A stretch of 64,000 bases of DNA from Haliea sp964022665 (GCA_964022665.1 CAXIDF010000016.1:1-64000); one strand, 5' to 3'. Shown: positions 44,065 to 55,140, numbered from the stretch's first letter. The notes: a model not told the origin generated them from the sequence alone. Numbers and translations: made by a program.

Positions 44065-45081
44065 ATGTACAAGATTTTTGGTATTGCCCTGCTTCTGTCC
44101 TCTGTCACGCTTGCCGGCTGCAAGGTGCAGCTTTCCAGCCCTACTGGCGGCTCCATTACGACCGCCTCCGGCACCTATGCTTGCGCTGCCAACGCCGCCT
44201 GCCCGGCAATCAACGTCACCGACATTTTCTTCGACGAAACCTTCATTGCCCGCCCTGCAGCAGGTTACGAATTCGCCGGCTGGAAAAAACGCCAGCGCGG
44301 CCTCTGCGGTGGCAGTACGAAGGATTGCAGGCTGTACACCTCCGGATTCGCCGGCAATGACGACCTCCTGGGGTTTCTCGCCCGGCCCAATGAAGTGTTT
44401 TACCTGGAGCCGGTGTTCACCCGCAGCGCCGGTGGCAGTGGTGATGCCCGCCGCTGCTTCAACAGCACACTGATGACGGTCAACACCACCGTTGTCGCCA
44501 GCTACCGCAGCACGGACGCCAGCGGTGCCGTGGTACCTTTCGACTACGATCAGGTGATTACGGGTAGTGCGACCTTCGAAGGCAAAAGCGCCCTGAAGGC
44601 GACCACCAACACCCGGGCCAGGGGTGCCGCTCCCTCTACCTCAAAAGCCGAGGCCTACTTCCAGCCCCAGACCAGCCAGTTCCGGGTGCTCGAATACGGT
44701 GTTGAGGTCGAATCGTTTACGCCCGAATCGTCCGACAGCCGTGTGGTCTTTGCCCCGCAGCAGCTGGAGCGCTACGACCTCAGTGCAGGCCAGTCATACG
44801 AGCAACGCTACACGGTCAACCTGCGCACGCGCGTGCGCGGCTTCACCATCAACGAGAGCAACACCGTGGACCGGCGCACCACCTTTGTCGGTATCGAATC
44901 GGTCACCGTGCCTGCTGGCCAGTTCCAGGCCTGCCGTTTTCAAACACGTGAAACCGGAAGCGCGGGCACACAGATCAATGAGGAGTGGTTCGGGGTGGGA
45001 AATGGCATGTTGCTGAAATCGACTGGCGACGGCGACAGCACTGTGCTGCTCAATGCCAGCATCAATGGCGCCGCTCTCTAA
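44065..45081 (+). CDS. Lipoprotein with divergent InlB B-repeat-like domain
   Basis: Secreted lipoprotein of 338 residues; lipobox LAGC with C19. The first mature part (about 25-110) looks like a divergent B-repeat: GGSITTASGTYAC, FIARPAAGYEFAGW and a pair of cysteines CGGSTKDC. The rest is a beta-rich region of unknown family (FNSTLMTVNTTVVASYRST, VVFAPQQLERYDLS, TFVGIESVTVPAGQF). The ATG at 44065 gives the signal peptide; longer upstream frames do not. It is a single gene followed by a terminator. Likely a surface or periplasmic protein. Confidence 0.8.
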   Translation: MYKIFGIALLLSSVTLAGCKVQLSSPTGGSITTASGTYACAANAACPAINVTDIFFDETFIARPAAGYEFAGWKKRQRGLCGGSTKDCRLYTSGFAGNDDLLGFLARPNEVFYLEPVFTRSAGGSGDARRCFNSTLMTVNTTVVASYRSTDASGAVVPFDYDQVITGSATFEGKSALKATTNTRARGAAPSTSKAEAYFQPQTSQFRVLEYGVEVESFTPESSDSRVVFAPQQLERYDLSAGQSYEQRYTVNLRTRVRGFTINESNTVDRRTTFVGIESVTVPAGQFQACRFQTRETGSAGTQINEEWFGVGNGMLLKSTGDGDSTVLLNASINGAAL

Positions 45082-45090
45082 AGCCAAAAA

Positions 45091-45123
45091 AAACCCTCTG
45101 CGCCAGCTCGGTGCAGAGGGTTT
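45091..45123. terminator. Intrinsic terminator between lipoprotein and tRNA-Ala genes
   Basis: Perfect 11-base-pair stem AAACCCTCTGC/GCAGAGGGTTT with an 11-base loop; A-rich on the left and TTTGTTT on the right. It can act for the lipoprotein (plus strand) and the tRNA (minus strand). Confidence 0.82.
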
Positions 45124-45126
45124 GTT

Positions 45127-45202
<76 letters not shown>

Positions 45203-45221
45203 GTAAACTCTGAGGACGCGA

Positions 45222-45250
45222 ATTCTAGAGAGGCGGGATAACCCTGTCAA
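45222..45250 (-). promoter_or_regulatory. Promoter of tRNA-Ala
   Basis: On the minus strand TTGACA (45250-45245) and TAGAAT (45227-45222) with a 17-base spacer, about 20 bases before the tRNA 5' end. Confidence 0.82.
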
Positions 45251-45274
45251 GCAGTGGCGGGGCTGAAAGTGTCT

Positions 45275-46678
<1,404 letters not shown>

Positions 46679-46780
46679 ACCCGCGACCTCCGTAAGCTTC
46701 CACGCTGTTGAGTGTAGACGTATTCAGGCGCAGGGTCACAGGCTGTGTGCTAGGCGTAACCCGTGCGTTGCAGGGCGCCC

Positions 46781-47488
46781 TCAATCAAGGGGCACGCAGG
46801 GATGGTCGACGTTGATGTCGCGACCACGTGCAGCATCAATACCCGCACGCCGATACGCCGGCGGCATGCCGGGATGCATGGTGCTGTGTTCAGAAACGAT
46901 CGATGACTCAAAAGTGAGGCCGAGAAAATCGAGTACAGGTGCCAGCTCTGCCTGTGGATCCGACACCAGTTCTTCAAAACGCAGAAAGAGTGTGTTCGGG
47001 CGGGTCTGCAGGAACGTGTATACCTCGACCGCTTAGCGCCAGCTCTCGCAGGCCTGTTCCAGGCTCTGCGCGGTGCGCGACAGTTTCGACTGGACGCAGG
47101 CGCGACCGTCGCGCAACCGGTAGATGACTTTCAGCCCCACCAGTGTCTCGTTGAAGAATGCGTCGAGAACATCCAGTGCCGGCACATGGTAGAGGTTGTG
47201 CTTGTTGAGGCCCGCCAGCTGCTCCGTTGTCACCTTGGTACCCCACAGTGCCGCGTCGCTGTCCGCTGCGGCCTGCAGGCAGCAATCGACAAAGGCCCCG
47301 GTGCGTTGCGCGAACAGCCGCTGTGGCTCGTCATCCAGTTCGCGGCCACGCAGGTACGCAATGCTGCCGACCTCAAAACCCACTTCCAACTGCGAATGCT
47401 GGTCAAGGAGTGCGGTGAGCAGGCTAGTGCCCGAGCGCCCGGCCCCCACAATGAGAAAACGAAAACGCGTATCGCCGGGGAGCGCCAT
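46781..47488 (-). pseudogene. Sulfotransferase family gene interrupted by an in-frame TAA
   Basis: The frame starting at 47488 encodes a 5'-phosphosulfate-binding loop (FLIVGAGRSGTSLLTALLD) and VGLKVIYRLRDGRACVQSKL of sulfotransferases, then stops at TAA (47035-47033) after ESWR. The same frame continues without shift: AVEVYTFLQTRPNTLFLRF, EELVSDPQAELAPVLDFLGL, as expected of the C-terminal half, ending at 46781. So 235 codons are interrupted by a single nonsense codon. TAA does not suit selenocysteine. It is either a pseudogene or an error in the sequence. The total is also short for the family. The start lies 7 bases after the gltX stop, so it was probably cotranscribed with gltX. Confidence 0.8.
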
Positions 47489-47494
47489 GGCGTT

Positions 47495-48991
47495 TCAGTG
47501 ATCCGAGGGCTGCAGCTCGGCATAGGCTTTTTCAAGCCGCTTCGCCGCTTTCTTCGACACGCCGCCCAACACCTCAATGGCGTGGCGCAGGCGAGCCCGG
47601 CTCATGTCAGGGCCCAGCAACGCCATGGAATCGACCACCGAGAATGAGGCACTGGAACCGGCAATCGCCACGAACATCGGGGCCAGGAAATCCTTTATCT
47701 TCACTCCCTGTGCGTCCGCCAGCGCTTTAAGCGCGTTCCAGACCGCGTCGCGGTCCCAGTCACTCAGTGCCTCCAGGCGCCACAGGGCGAACTGCAGATT
47801 GGCGACCAGCGCCTCACGCTCCATTTTGATGCCGGCGAAGGCGTCCTCGCTGATCGGCAGCGTACCGGACACCAGAAAGGCGGCGAGCGGGGCGAAATCA
47901 CTGAGGGTTTCCATGCGCTTCTGGGCGTGGGGCAGCACCTTGCGCAGGTTTTCCGCGTTGTAGGCCCAGGTGATCAGCCGCGTGGCCAGCTCTGCCTCAC
48001 TCAGGTCCTCACGAATCCACAGCCCATTCAACCAGCGCAGCTTTTCCTGGTCGAAAATAGGCCCGCCCAGGGATACCCGCGTGATGTCAAAGTGTTCCTG
48101 CATGTCCGCCAGCGAGAACTTTTCCCGCTCGTCCGGCATCGACCAGCCCATCCGCCCGAGATAGTTCAACAGGGCTTCCGGCAGAAAACCCATGCGCTGG
48201 TAGTAGAGGATACTGGTGGGGTTCTTGCGCTTGCTGAGCTTTGACTTATCCGGGTTGCGCAGTAAAGGCAAATGGCAGAGCACCGGCATGTCCCAGCCAA
48301 AATATTGATAGAGGAGCTTGTGTTTGGGGGCGGAATTGATCCACTCCTCGCCGCGCAGCACGTGGGTAATACCCATCAGGTGATCATCGACAACATTGGC
48401 CAGATGGTAGGTGGGCATGCCGTCCGACTTCAGCAGAATCTGGGCATCCACCATGCTCCAGTCGAGTTCGATATCCCCCCGTAACAGGTCGTGCACGACA
48501 CAGGCCCCCTCTTCATCAGGCACATGCATACGCACCACATAGGGCATACCGGCCGCCTCGCGCTGCGCCACTTCGGCTTCCGGCAATACAAGATCCGCCG
48601 GTTTCAATGCCGTACTGTTGCCCGCAGCCCGTCGTGCCTCGCGCAGCGTATCCAGCTCCTCCGGCGTGCGATAGCACAGGAACGCCTTGCCCTCACGTAC
48701 CAGTTGCAGCGCGTACTCGCCGTACAGCGCCATACGTTCGCTCTGTCGGTAGGGGCCACAGTCACCGCCCACGTCGGGGCCTTCATCCCACCCCAGGCCA
48801 AGCCAACGCAGCGAATCCAGAATCGCCTGCTCGGAAGCCGCGGTGCTTCTGGCCTGGTCCGTGTCTTCAATACGCAGGATGAACTCCCCGCCGTGTGCGC
48901 GCGCAAAGCAGTAATTGAACAGCGCGATGTACGCCGTGCCAACATGCGGGTCACCCGTGGGTGAAGGCGCGATACGTGTGCGAACAGTCAT
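47495..48991 (-). CDS. gltX: Glutamyl-tRNA synthetase
   Basis: Charges tRNA-Glu with glutamate. The 498-residue protein has the HIGH-class motif in PSPTGDPHVGTAYIALF (residues 9-25) and the KMSKS-type loop KLSKRKNPTS, and standard length. The ATG at 48991 opens MTVRTRIAPSPTG, the conserved N-terminus. It is first in a transcript with the interrupted sulfotransferase gene and divergent from the iron transporter operon. Confidence 0.97.
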   Translation of the reverse strand: MTVRTRIAPSPTGDPHVGTAYIALFNYCFARAHGGEFILRIEDTDQARSTAASEQAILDSLRWLGLGWDEGPDVGGDCGPYRQSERMALYGEYALQLVREGKAFLCYRTPEELDTLREARRAAGNSTALKPADLVLPEAEVAQREAAGMPYVVRMHVPDEEGACVVHDLLRGDIELDWSMVDAQILLKSDGMPTYHLANVVDDHLMGITHVLRGEEWINSAPKHKLLYQYFGWDMPVLCHLPLLRNPDKSKLSKRKNPTSILYYQRMGFLPEALLNYLGRMGWSMPDEREKFSLADMQEHFDITRVSLGGPIFDQEKLRWLNGLWIREDLSEAELATRLITWAYNAENLRKVLPHAQKRMETLSDFAPLAAFLVSGTLPISEDAFAGIKMEREALVANLQFALWRLEALSDWDRDAVWNALKALADAQGVKIKDFLAPMFVAIAGSSASFSVVDSMALLGPDMSRARLRHAIEVLGGVSKKAAKRLEKAYAELQPSDH

Positions 48992-49160
48992 GGGGCTTCC
49001 GGAACTAAACAATGTGGGGCCAGGATTATACGGTCTCACCTTTCCGATTCCCACCAGAGGCGCGTTGAGCTGTCGCGCCGGCCTCGACACCGGCGCCGCT
49101 ATAGCCAACCGGGCCGACGCACGAAATGCCCCACCATGCAGACTTGCCTTGTCCGCACTT

Positions 49161-49179
49161 AATGCGAATAATTAGCGTT
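49161..49179. promoter_or_regulatory. Fur-like dyad upstream of the iron transporter
   Basis: A 19-base imperfect palindrome, AATGCGAATAATTAGCGTT, 29 bases before fbpA. Fourteen of eighteen paired positions are symmetric. It matches the Fur consensus at about half of positions and mainly in its central AATAAT part. The gene context (ferric ABC transporter) makes Fur a good candidate. Confidence 0.5.
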
Positions 49180-49207
49180 TTCACATTATTCGACTCGCGA
49201 GGTTCCC

Positions 49208-50245
49208 ATGGTACGTCTCCACCCCCGCATCCGCCGGGCCACCCTGCTGCTCATCGTGCTGGCACTGAGCGGGCTCACGGCCTGCGGCGCACCGGATGCG
49301 GTGAACGTGTACTCTGCCCGCCAGGAGGCGCTTATCCAACCCCTGCTGGAGAAGTTCACGGCAGAAACCGGTATTCCCGTCAACCTGGTGACCGGGAACG
49401 GCGATGCGCTGCTGGCCCGTCTTGAAAACGAAGGCGACAACTCACCCGCCGACCTGTTCCTGACCAGCGACGCCGGCAATCTTTACCGCGCGCAGGCGAA
49501 AAACCTGCTGCAACCCGTAACATCCGCGACACTGCAGGCCGGCGCCCCCGCCCACCTGCGCAGCGACGAGAACTACTGGTATGGTCTGTCAGTGCGGGCC
49601 CGGGTACTGGTATACGCCGCTGAGCGCGTGGATGCCGCAAACCTCAGCGACTATACATCGCTGGCCGACCCTGTCTGGCGCGGTCGCATCTGTGTTCGCT
49701 CGTCGGGCAACATCTATAACCAGTCTCTGGTCGCAGGCATGCTTGCCACCGATGGCCCTGCGGCTACAGCAACCTGGCTAGACGGGTTTGTTGCGAACTT
49801 TGCACGCACTCCCCAGGGCGGTGACCGCGACCAGATCAAGGCGGTGGCCGCCGGGCAGTGCGATGTCGCCCTGGTAAACAGCTACTACCTGGGGGGAATG
49901 CTGCAATCCGATAACCTCGAGGAGCGCGAAGCCGCCGAGCAGGTCACTCTGTTCTGGCCCAACCAGGCAGGCCGCGGCACGCACATCAATATCAGCGGTG
50001 CCGGCGTCACCCGGGCGGCAAGCAAACCGGAAGCGGCACGCCAACTGATGGAATTCATGCTGCGTGAGGAAAGCCAGCGTTGGTATGCCCAGGTCAACAA
50101 CGAGTTTCCTGTACGTGAAGGCGTAGAGCCCTCGGCGCTGTTGCAATCGTGGGGGGCTTTCAAGGCTGATGCGCTGAATGTGAGTGAGCTCGGACGCCTC
50201 AACGCGGAGGCGGTGAAAGCGATGGATCGCGCAGGTTGGAAGTAG
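49208..50245 (+). CDS. fbpA: Ferric iron ABC transporter, substrate-binding protein
   Basis: Periplasmic iron-binding protein of 345 residues, lipid-anchored: the lipobox LTAC places the modified cysteine at residue 26. The N-terminal VNVYSARQEALIQPLLEKF and the C-terminal VALVNSYYLGGM, with the two adjacent iron-binding tyrosines, are family signatures. GAGG precedes the ATG. First gene of fbpABC; its stop overlaps the likely fbpB start. A lipoprotein FbpA differs from the soluble type of Neisseria but is common in marine bacteria. Probably regulated by Fur. Confidence 0.92.
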   Translation: MVRLHPRIRRATLLLIVLALSGLTACGAPDAVNVYSARQEALIQPLLEKFTAETGIPVNLVTGNGDALLARLENEGDNSPADLFLTSDAGNLYRAQAKNLLQPVTSATLQAGAPAHLRSDENYWYGLSVRARVLVYAAERVDAANLSDYTSLADPVWRGRICVRSSGNIYNQSLVAGMLATDGPAATATWLDGFVANFARTPQGGDRDQIKAVAAGQCDVALVNSYYLGGMLQSDNLEEREAAEQVTLFWPNQAGRGTHINISGAGVTRAASKPEAARQLMEFMLREESQRWYAQVNNEFPVREGVEPSALLQSWGAFKADALNVSELGRLNAEAVKAMDRAGWK

Positions 50246-51897
50246 TCGCCACCGCGAAACCCACGGTAGTGACGGCTGCAGTGCTATGGCGTATTGCCAT
50301 GGTCTTGAGCGCCGGGCTTGTCGCGATGCCGGTTGCGGTGATTGCCGCCAGCCTGCTGGGGCCCTACAGCACGGCATGGACGCACCTACTGGATACCGTG
50401 CTGCTCGACTACATCGTCAACTCGCTGCTGCTGATGCTCGGCGTCGGCGCTGGCACGCTGCTGTTGGGCGCGAGCAGCGCGTGGCTCACGGCGCTCTGCG
50501 AATTCCCCGGGCGGCGTGTGTTTTCCTGGGCATTGCTCCTGCCTCTGGCCATGCCTGCCTACATCATTGCCTACACGTACACCGGACTGCTCGACTTTGC
50601 AGGCCCGGTGCAGAGCGCCCTGCGCGAGGCCTTTGGCTGGCAATACGGTGACTACTGGTTTCCGCCGATACGCTCGCTCGGTGGCGCAATCTGCATGTTA
50701 TCTCTGGTCCTCTACCCCTACGTTTACCTGCTGGCGCGTATCGCCCTGCTGGAGCAATCACCCGCGCTGATGGAAGCGAGCCGCAGCCTTGGCAGGTCCG
50801 CGTGGCAAACGCTGTTCCGCGTGACCTTGCCGCTCGCCCGGCCAGCGCTCGCCGCGGGCGTCAGCCTGGCGCTGATGGAAACCCTGGCAGACTATGGCAC
50901 CGTGGCGTACTTCGGTGTGAGTGCCTTCACCACTGGCATCTTCCGCACCTGGTATGGCCTGGGGGAGCTGCACACGGCCGCGCAGCTGGCCGCCTTCCTG
51001 CTGATCTTTGTGCTGCTACTTTTCGCGCTGGAAAGACACTCCAGGGCCCGCCTGCGTTTCCATAAAATGCACAGTGCACGGCCCCCGTCACGCATGCAAC
51101 TGAGCGGATGGCGCGCGGCAGCAGCTTCTACAACCGCGCTGCTTATTCTCACAGCCGGTTTTCTACTGCCCGCCGCGCAACTTGGGGTGTGGGCGGCGCA
51201 ACACTACAGCAGCATGTTCAGTGGCGCTTTCCTCGCACTGCTGGGCAACAGCTTTCTTCTTGCCGCACTCGCCTCGCTGGGTTGTCTGCTGCTGGCCCTG
51301 CTACTGGGGTACGGCAAACGCGCCTACCCCGGCCGTCTGGAAACTGGCGTCACGCGCCTTGCGAGCATGGGGTATGCGGTGCCCGGCACCGTGATTGCCG
51401 TCGGCGTGATGATCCCGTTCGCCTGGCTGGACAACACGCTGGACGGGTGGTTACAGCGAACCCTGGGAGTGTCCTCTGGACTGCTCATCAGCGGCACCCT
51501 CGGGGCACTGGTGTTTGCCTACGTTGTGCGCTTCCTCGCGGTATCGCTGCAGTCGGTGGAGGCCGGACTCACCCGCATCCGGCCGGCCATCGATGAATCC
51601 GCACGCTCCCTCGGGCAGACACCACTGGGCGTGCTGCGTCGAATACACCTTCCCATGTTGCGCACCAGCCTGCTCAGTGCCCTGTTGCTGGTTTTTGTGG
51701 ACGTACTCAAGGAGCTGCCGACAACCCTCATCCTGCGCCCTTTCAACTTCAACACGCTGGCCGTGCGGGCTCACGAACTGGCTTCAGACGAACGTCTGGC
51801 CGAAGCGGCACTGCCAGCTCTTGCCATCGTGCTGATCGGGCTGCTGCCTGTTATTCTTCTCACCCGCAGCATGTCACCGGAGCCCACAGAGACATGA
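50236..51897 (+). CDS. fbpB: Ferric iron ABC transporter, double permease
   Basis: Inner-membrane permease of 553 residues with about twelve helices in two repeated halves, each carrying an EAA-type loop for ATPase contact (EASRSLGRSAWQTLFRVTLPL and DESARSLGQTPLGVLRRIHLP, each shortened here). It forms the channel for ferric iron. The frame opens with a TTG at 50236 that overlaps the fbpA stop; GTG at 50269 is an alternative, giving a slightly shorter N-terminus. Overlaps fbpC by ATGA. Confidence 0.92.
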   Translation: MEVVATAKPTVVTAAVLWRIAMVLSAGLVAMPVAVIAASLLGPYSTAWTHLLDTVLLDYIVNSLLLMLGVGAGTLLLGASSAWLTALCEFPGRRVFSWALLLPLAMPAYIIAYTYTGLLDFAGPVQSALREAFGWQYGDYWFPPIRSLGGAICMLSLVLYPYVYLLARIALLEQSPALMEASRSLGRSAWQTLFRVTLPLARPALAAGVSLALMETLADYGTVAYFGVSAFTTGIFRTWYGLGELHTAAQLAAFLLIFVLLLFALERHSRARLRFHKMHSARPPSRMQLSGWRAAAASTTALLILTAGFLLPAAQLGVWAAQHYSSMFSGAFLALLGNSFLLAALASLGCLLLALLLGYGKRAYPGRLETGVTRLASMGYAVPGTVIAVGVMIPFAWLDNTLDGWLQRTLGVSSGLLISGTLGALVFAYVVRFLAVSLQSVEAGLTRIRPAIDESARSLGQTPLGVLRRIHLPMLRTSLLSALLLVFVDVLKELPTTLILRPFNFNTLAVRAHELASDERLAEAALPALAIVLIGLLPVILLTRSMSPEPTET

Positions 51898-52913
51898 GCA
51901 AGCAACTTGAGCTGCAACAGGTAAGCGTGCGCTACGGTGCGACCACGGCGGTCGAAAATGCCTCAGTGACGCTGCAGTCGGGAGACATCGGTTGCCTGCT
52001 CGGCCCTTCAGGTTGTGGCAAGACAACGCTGCTGCGCGCGATCGCCGGCTTCGAGCCACTCACCGCGGGCAGCATTGCACTGTGCGGCGAGACTTTGAGC
52101 ACGCCGCAGCGCCGTACACCACCGGAGCAGCGTAAAGTCGGCATGGTGTTTCAGGATTTCGCGCTGTTTCCACACCTCAACGTGCGTGGCAACATCGCGT
52201 TCGGCCTGTCCGCCTTGTCCAGCAGGGCACGTCGTGACCGGGTTGAAGGCCTGCTGCAACTGGTTGCACTGAGCGAGCATGCCGATGCCTGGCCGCACGA
52301 GCTGTCCGGTGGGCAACAACAGCGCGTCGCCCTGGCCCGTGCACTGGCACCGGAGCCGGAAATCCTGCTGCTGGACGAGCCATTCTCCAACCTCGATGCC
52401 GAGTTGCGCACGGCACTCGCCGCTGACGTTCGCGAGCTGCTCAAACGTAGCGCCATTACCGCTTTGCTGGTGACGCACGACCAGCACGAGGCGTTTGCCA
52501 TGGCGGATCAGATTACCCTGCTCAATCAGGGCCGGATCGTGCAGACCGCCTCACCCTACGACCTCTATCACCATCCGCTCAGCCCTTTCGTTGCCACCAT
52601 CAACCGGGCCGGCGAGGTCACAACGCCTTTCGCGGGCGCCGGGAAGTCTGGCGAGACCGACGCCCGCTGTCAGTTGCTGGTGCGACCCGGAGACATTACC
52701 TACGACGCGGGCAGCAGCACTCGATTACGCGTTGCACGACGGTCCTTTCGCGGCGCCCACTACCTCTACGAGCTGCTGTTACCCGACGGGCAGCGCGTCC
52801 CCTGCCTGGCTCCGGGGCACATTGATGTACCGGCAGGCGCGACGCTGCCGGTCAGCCTGCAACTGCAAACCCACTTGGCGTTTCGCGGGGAGCAGGCCAG
52901 CCGCGAGGCCTGA
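51894..52913 (+). CDS. fbpC: Ferric iron ABC transporter, ATP-binding protein
   Basis: ATPase of 339 residues that drives iron uptake. Walker A GPSGCGKTT, Q-loop VFQDFALFPHL, signature LSGGQQQR, Walker B ILLLDEP and the switch histidine LLVTHDQ are intact, followed by a C-terminal TOBE-like domain (about 235-330). The ATG at 51894 overlaps fbpB. Its stop is 4 bases from the convergent dioxygenase gene. Confidence 0.94.
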   Translation: MSKQLELQQVSVRYGATTAVENASVTLQSGDIGCLLGPSGCGKTTLLRAIAGFEPLTAGSIALCGETLSTPQRRTPPEQRKVGMVFQDFALFPHLNVRGNIAFGLSALSSRARRDRVEGLLQLVALSEHADAWPHELSGGQQQRVALARALAPEPEILLLDEPFSNLDAELRTALAADVRELLKRSAITALLVTHDQHEAFAMADQITLLNQGRIVQTASPYDLYHHPLSPFVATINRAGEVTTPFAGAGKSGETDARCQLLVRPGDITYDAGSSTRLRVARRSFRGAHYLYELLLPDGQRVPCLAPGHIDVPAGATLPVSLQLQTHLAFRGEQASREA

Positions 52914-52917
52914 GGGG

Positions 52918-53790
52918 CTAACCCCACACACGAGGACAATCAGGGCCGCCCAGCGGGTCATCTTCCCGCACGTGTTCATGGTGCGGTTTGCGCGGCGCGC
53001 CGGGGCGAAAGTGGTAGCGTACATCCTCCCCGCAATAGCGAATGCTGATGGCCCGACGTCGCTGATGCTGGCTCAGATTACCGCCGGCGGCATGCAGGGT
53101 ACGGGCGTGGTGAACGGTGAGGTCACCGGGGCCAAGCGCGTACTGCAACACTTCAACGCGCTGTGCAGCCGCCAGGGCCGGAATATCAGGGACCTCCAAG
53201 CCTTCGGTGCCCTCCATGCTCTGCTGTGAGACAAACCAGTTGGGCCGGTAGAGCGCGCCGTCGCGATGCGAGCCGCGCACAAAACTCATTGCGCCGGTTT
53301 CGGCATCTGCCCTGTCCAGAGGTATCCAGGTTGTGCAGACCTGCTCGCCACGGGCATGAAAGTAGCCCATATCCTGATGCCAGGCCGTCTGCTCAACGGT
53401 ATCCGGCTCCTTGACCAGAATACTGTCTTCCCACAGATATACCTGCTGGCTACGCAGCAACGCTCCGGCCAGTGCGCCGAGACCCGGGTCGAGGGCGAAG
53501 GCGCGGCAATCCGCGTCAACGCGCCAGTGATCCGTGCCAGACACAAAGCGCCCTTTGCCGGCGACACCCCCGGTCAATACGGTGCCCCCCGTTGCCGCCA
53601 AGCCGGCACCCAGTGCAGACATGTCATGCATGGTCTCACCCACCGATTCCTGCAACAGCCGCTCCACGGCGGGCGCCATGGCCAGCACCGCATCGGGGTC
53701 CAGCGCCCCACGCAGGCATACAACACCGTCGGCCCAGAAGGTATCGACTTCGTCCTGGGTGGGCAAACGAACGAGAAGAGGACTGTGCAT
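52918..53790 (-). CDS. Phytanoyl-CoA dioxygenase (PhyH) family protein
   Basis: Iron(II)/2-oxoglutarate dioxygenase of about 290 residues. The metal motif is HQD in WHQDMGYFH, the distal histidine lies in LTVHHARTLHAAGGN, and the 2-oxoglutarate arginine is probably in RRRAISIRYCG. Substrate is unknown; PhyH enzymes hydroxylate fatty-acyl or small metabolites. Two ATGs, at 53796 and 53790, are candidates; GGAG lies 3 and 9 bases before them, so the second is preferred. Single gene, convergent with fbpC; Fe-dependent, though a functional link to the iron transporter is not shown. Confidence 0.87.
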   Translation of the reverse strand: MHSPLLVRLPTQDEVDTFWADGVVCLRGALDPDAVLAMAPAVERLLQESVGETMHDMSALGAGLAATGGTVLTGGVAGKGRFVSGTDHWRVDADCRAFALDPGLGALAGALLRSQQVYLWEDSILVKEPDTVEQTAWHQDMGYFHARGEQVCTTWIPLDRADAETGAMSFVRGSHRDGALYRPNWFVSQQSMEGTEGLEVPDIPALAAAQRVEVLQYALGPGDLTVHHARTLHAAGGNLSQHQRRRAISIRYCGEDVRYHFRPGAPRKPHHEHVREDDPLGGPDCPRVWG

Positions 53791-53985
53791 GTACATATAC
53801 TCCGTTGTATGGGCACCAGGCGCACACAGGGGAAGGACGTGTACGCGCTTTCAGCAGCGTAGATGAATCCTTCTCAATCCGCATATTTTTGTAACACATT
53901 TGTTGCCTTTTGCTACTATGTGGCCTCAATCAAATCGTGTCCTGTGAAGGCGCGTGACACATAAGCCACCAGCCGGAATCCCTCC

Positions 53986-55140
53986 ATGACGACGTTGACG
54001 ACCATTCTCCTCGCAATAGCAGTCGCGTGTGTTTTAGGGCTGCTCCTGTGGAGACGGAGGCCGCCTGCCGCCCGCGACATGCAGCCAGCGGCCAAACCGG
54101 ATGGCCCTCTCAGGGTGCGCACGGCGATTCAGTCATTTGGCGCCAACGCCGAGTCCCCGGACCTCGTCCCGGAGGGTGCAGCGCCCCCAGCCAGCGGCCC
54201 ACCCGCCGCACTGCAGTCCTTCACGCTTATGCGTCGCGACAGTGCCCGCGATGCAGAAGAGCCCGGCGTATTCCGGACACTGGTTGAAGCCATACCCGAG
54301 CCCCATGCCATGTTCCTGCAGGTTACCGGGGCGCTTGATGACATTGATGAGATTACGGAAGCGGTGAAGAACGAGCCCGCATTGGCCGCGGATGTACTGC
54401 GCACGGTGAATTCAGCGGCCTTCGCCCTGACCACCCCCATCGCGAGCGTACACCATGCCATTGCCTACCTGGGAGTGAGTTACGTCAGGGGCCTGATTGC
54501 GCAATCCGCCCTGGCACGCACACTGCCGGCAAGCGCCCCGGGGTCGGAGCAGGAAGCGGCAATGCGAAGGCTGTGGAAATCCAGCCAGGTCGCCAGCGCC
54601 ACGGCATTCCTGTTGGCCCGTAACCTCAACCTCGATAACCCATCCGTCGCGTCCACCCAAGCTCTGCTGGCCAACCTGGGAGACATCAACCTGGTGTCCC
54701 TGCAACCGGAGCTCGCCCCGCTTTACGCCCCGGGCTGCCTGCTGTTGGAGCGCGTGCAGGCGCAACAAGCCGCTCTGGGGGCGAATGCCGCCATGTTCGC
54801 GGCACTACTCGCACGGCGCTGGGGCCTGCCAGCCAATATCGAGGCAGCACTGGACCAATCCTTGCTGCCTCTGGCAGTACCGCCTGCTGAGCACCCCCTG
54901 CAGGGAGCTGCGCTGGCCAATGCGGTCGTTGTCTACACCGCCTGCCGGCTGGGTGATGCAGCCCTGTTTGGGGGGTTGACGGATGTCGCCGGGTTCTCGC
55001 TGGGGGATGAACGCCCGGTTGAGCTGCACTACATCCCCGCCTATCTTGAGGCCGCAGACATTCAGCGACTGGAAGCCACGCTGCAGGACAGCGCAACGCG
55101 ACGCGCAATCAACCGCACGCTCACTGCCGCCGGCAGCTGA
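53986..55140 (+). CDS. Membrane-anchored HDOD domain protein
   Basis: Protein of 384 residues: one N-terminal membrane helix (TILLAIAVACVLGLLLW, followed by RRR), a disordered proline-rich linker (about 30-85), and an HDOD domain (about 95-300) with EAIPEPHAMFLQVTGALDD and NEPALAADVLRTVNSAAF. HDOD domains lack phosphodiesterase activity and occur in signalling proteins tied to motility or competence. The ATG at 53986 begins the helix. Partner unknown. It is convergent with the next gene, 4 bases apart. Confidence 0.85.
   Translation: MTTLTTILLAIAVACVLGLLLWRRRPPAARDMQPAAKPDGPLRVRTAIQSFGANAESPDLVPEGAAPPASGPPAALQSFTLMRRDSARDAEEPGVFRTLVEAIPEPHAMFLQVTGALDDIDEITEAVKNEPALAADVLRTVNSAAFALTTPIASVHHAIAYLGVSYVRGLIAQSALARTLPASAPGSEQEAAMRRLWKSSQVASATAFLLARNLNLDNPSVASTQALLANLGDINLVSLQPELAPLYAPGCLLLERVQAQQAALGANAAMFAALLARRWGLPANIEAALDQSLLPLAVPPAEHPLQGAALANAVVVYTACRLGDAALFGGLTDVAGFSLGDERPVELHYIPAYLEAADIQRLEATLQDSATRRAINRTLTAAGS

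Noticed and set aside
47033..47035. Recoded stop (selenocysteine) in the sulfotransferase
   Set aside because: The codon is TAA, not TGA, and I see no SECIS-like hairpin. Nonsense mutation or sequence error is more likely.
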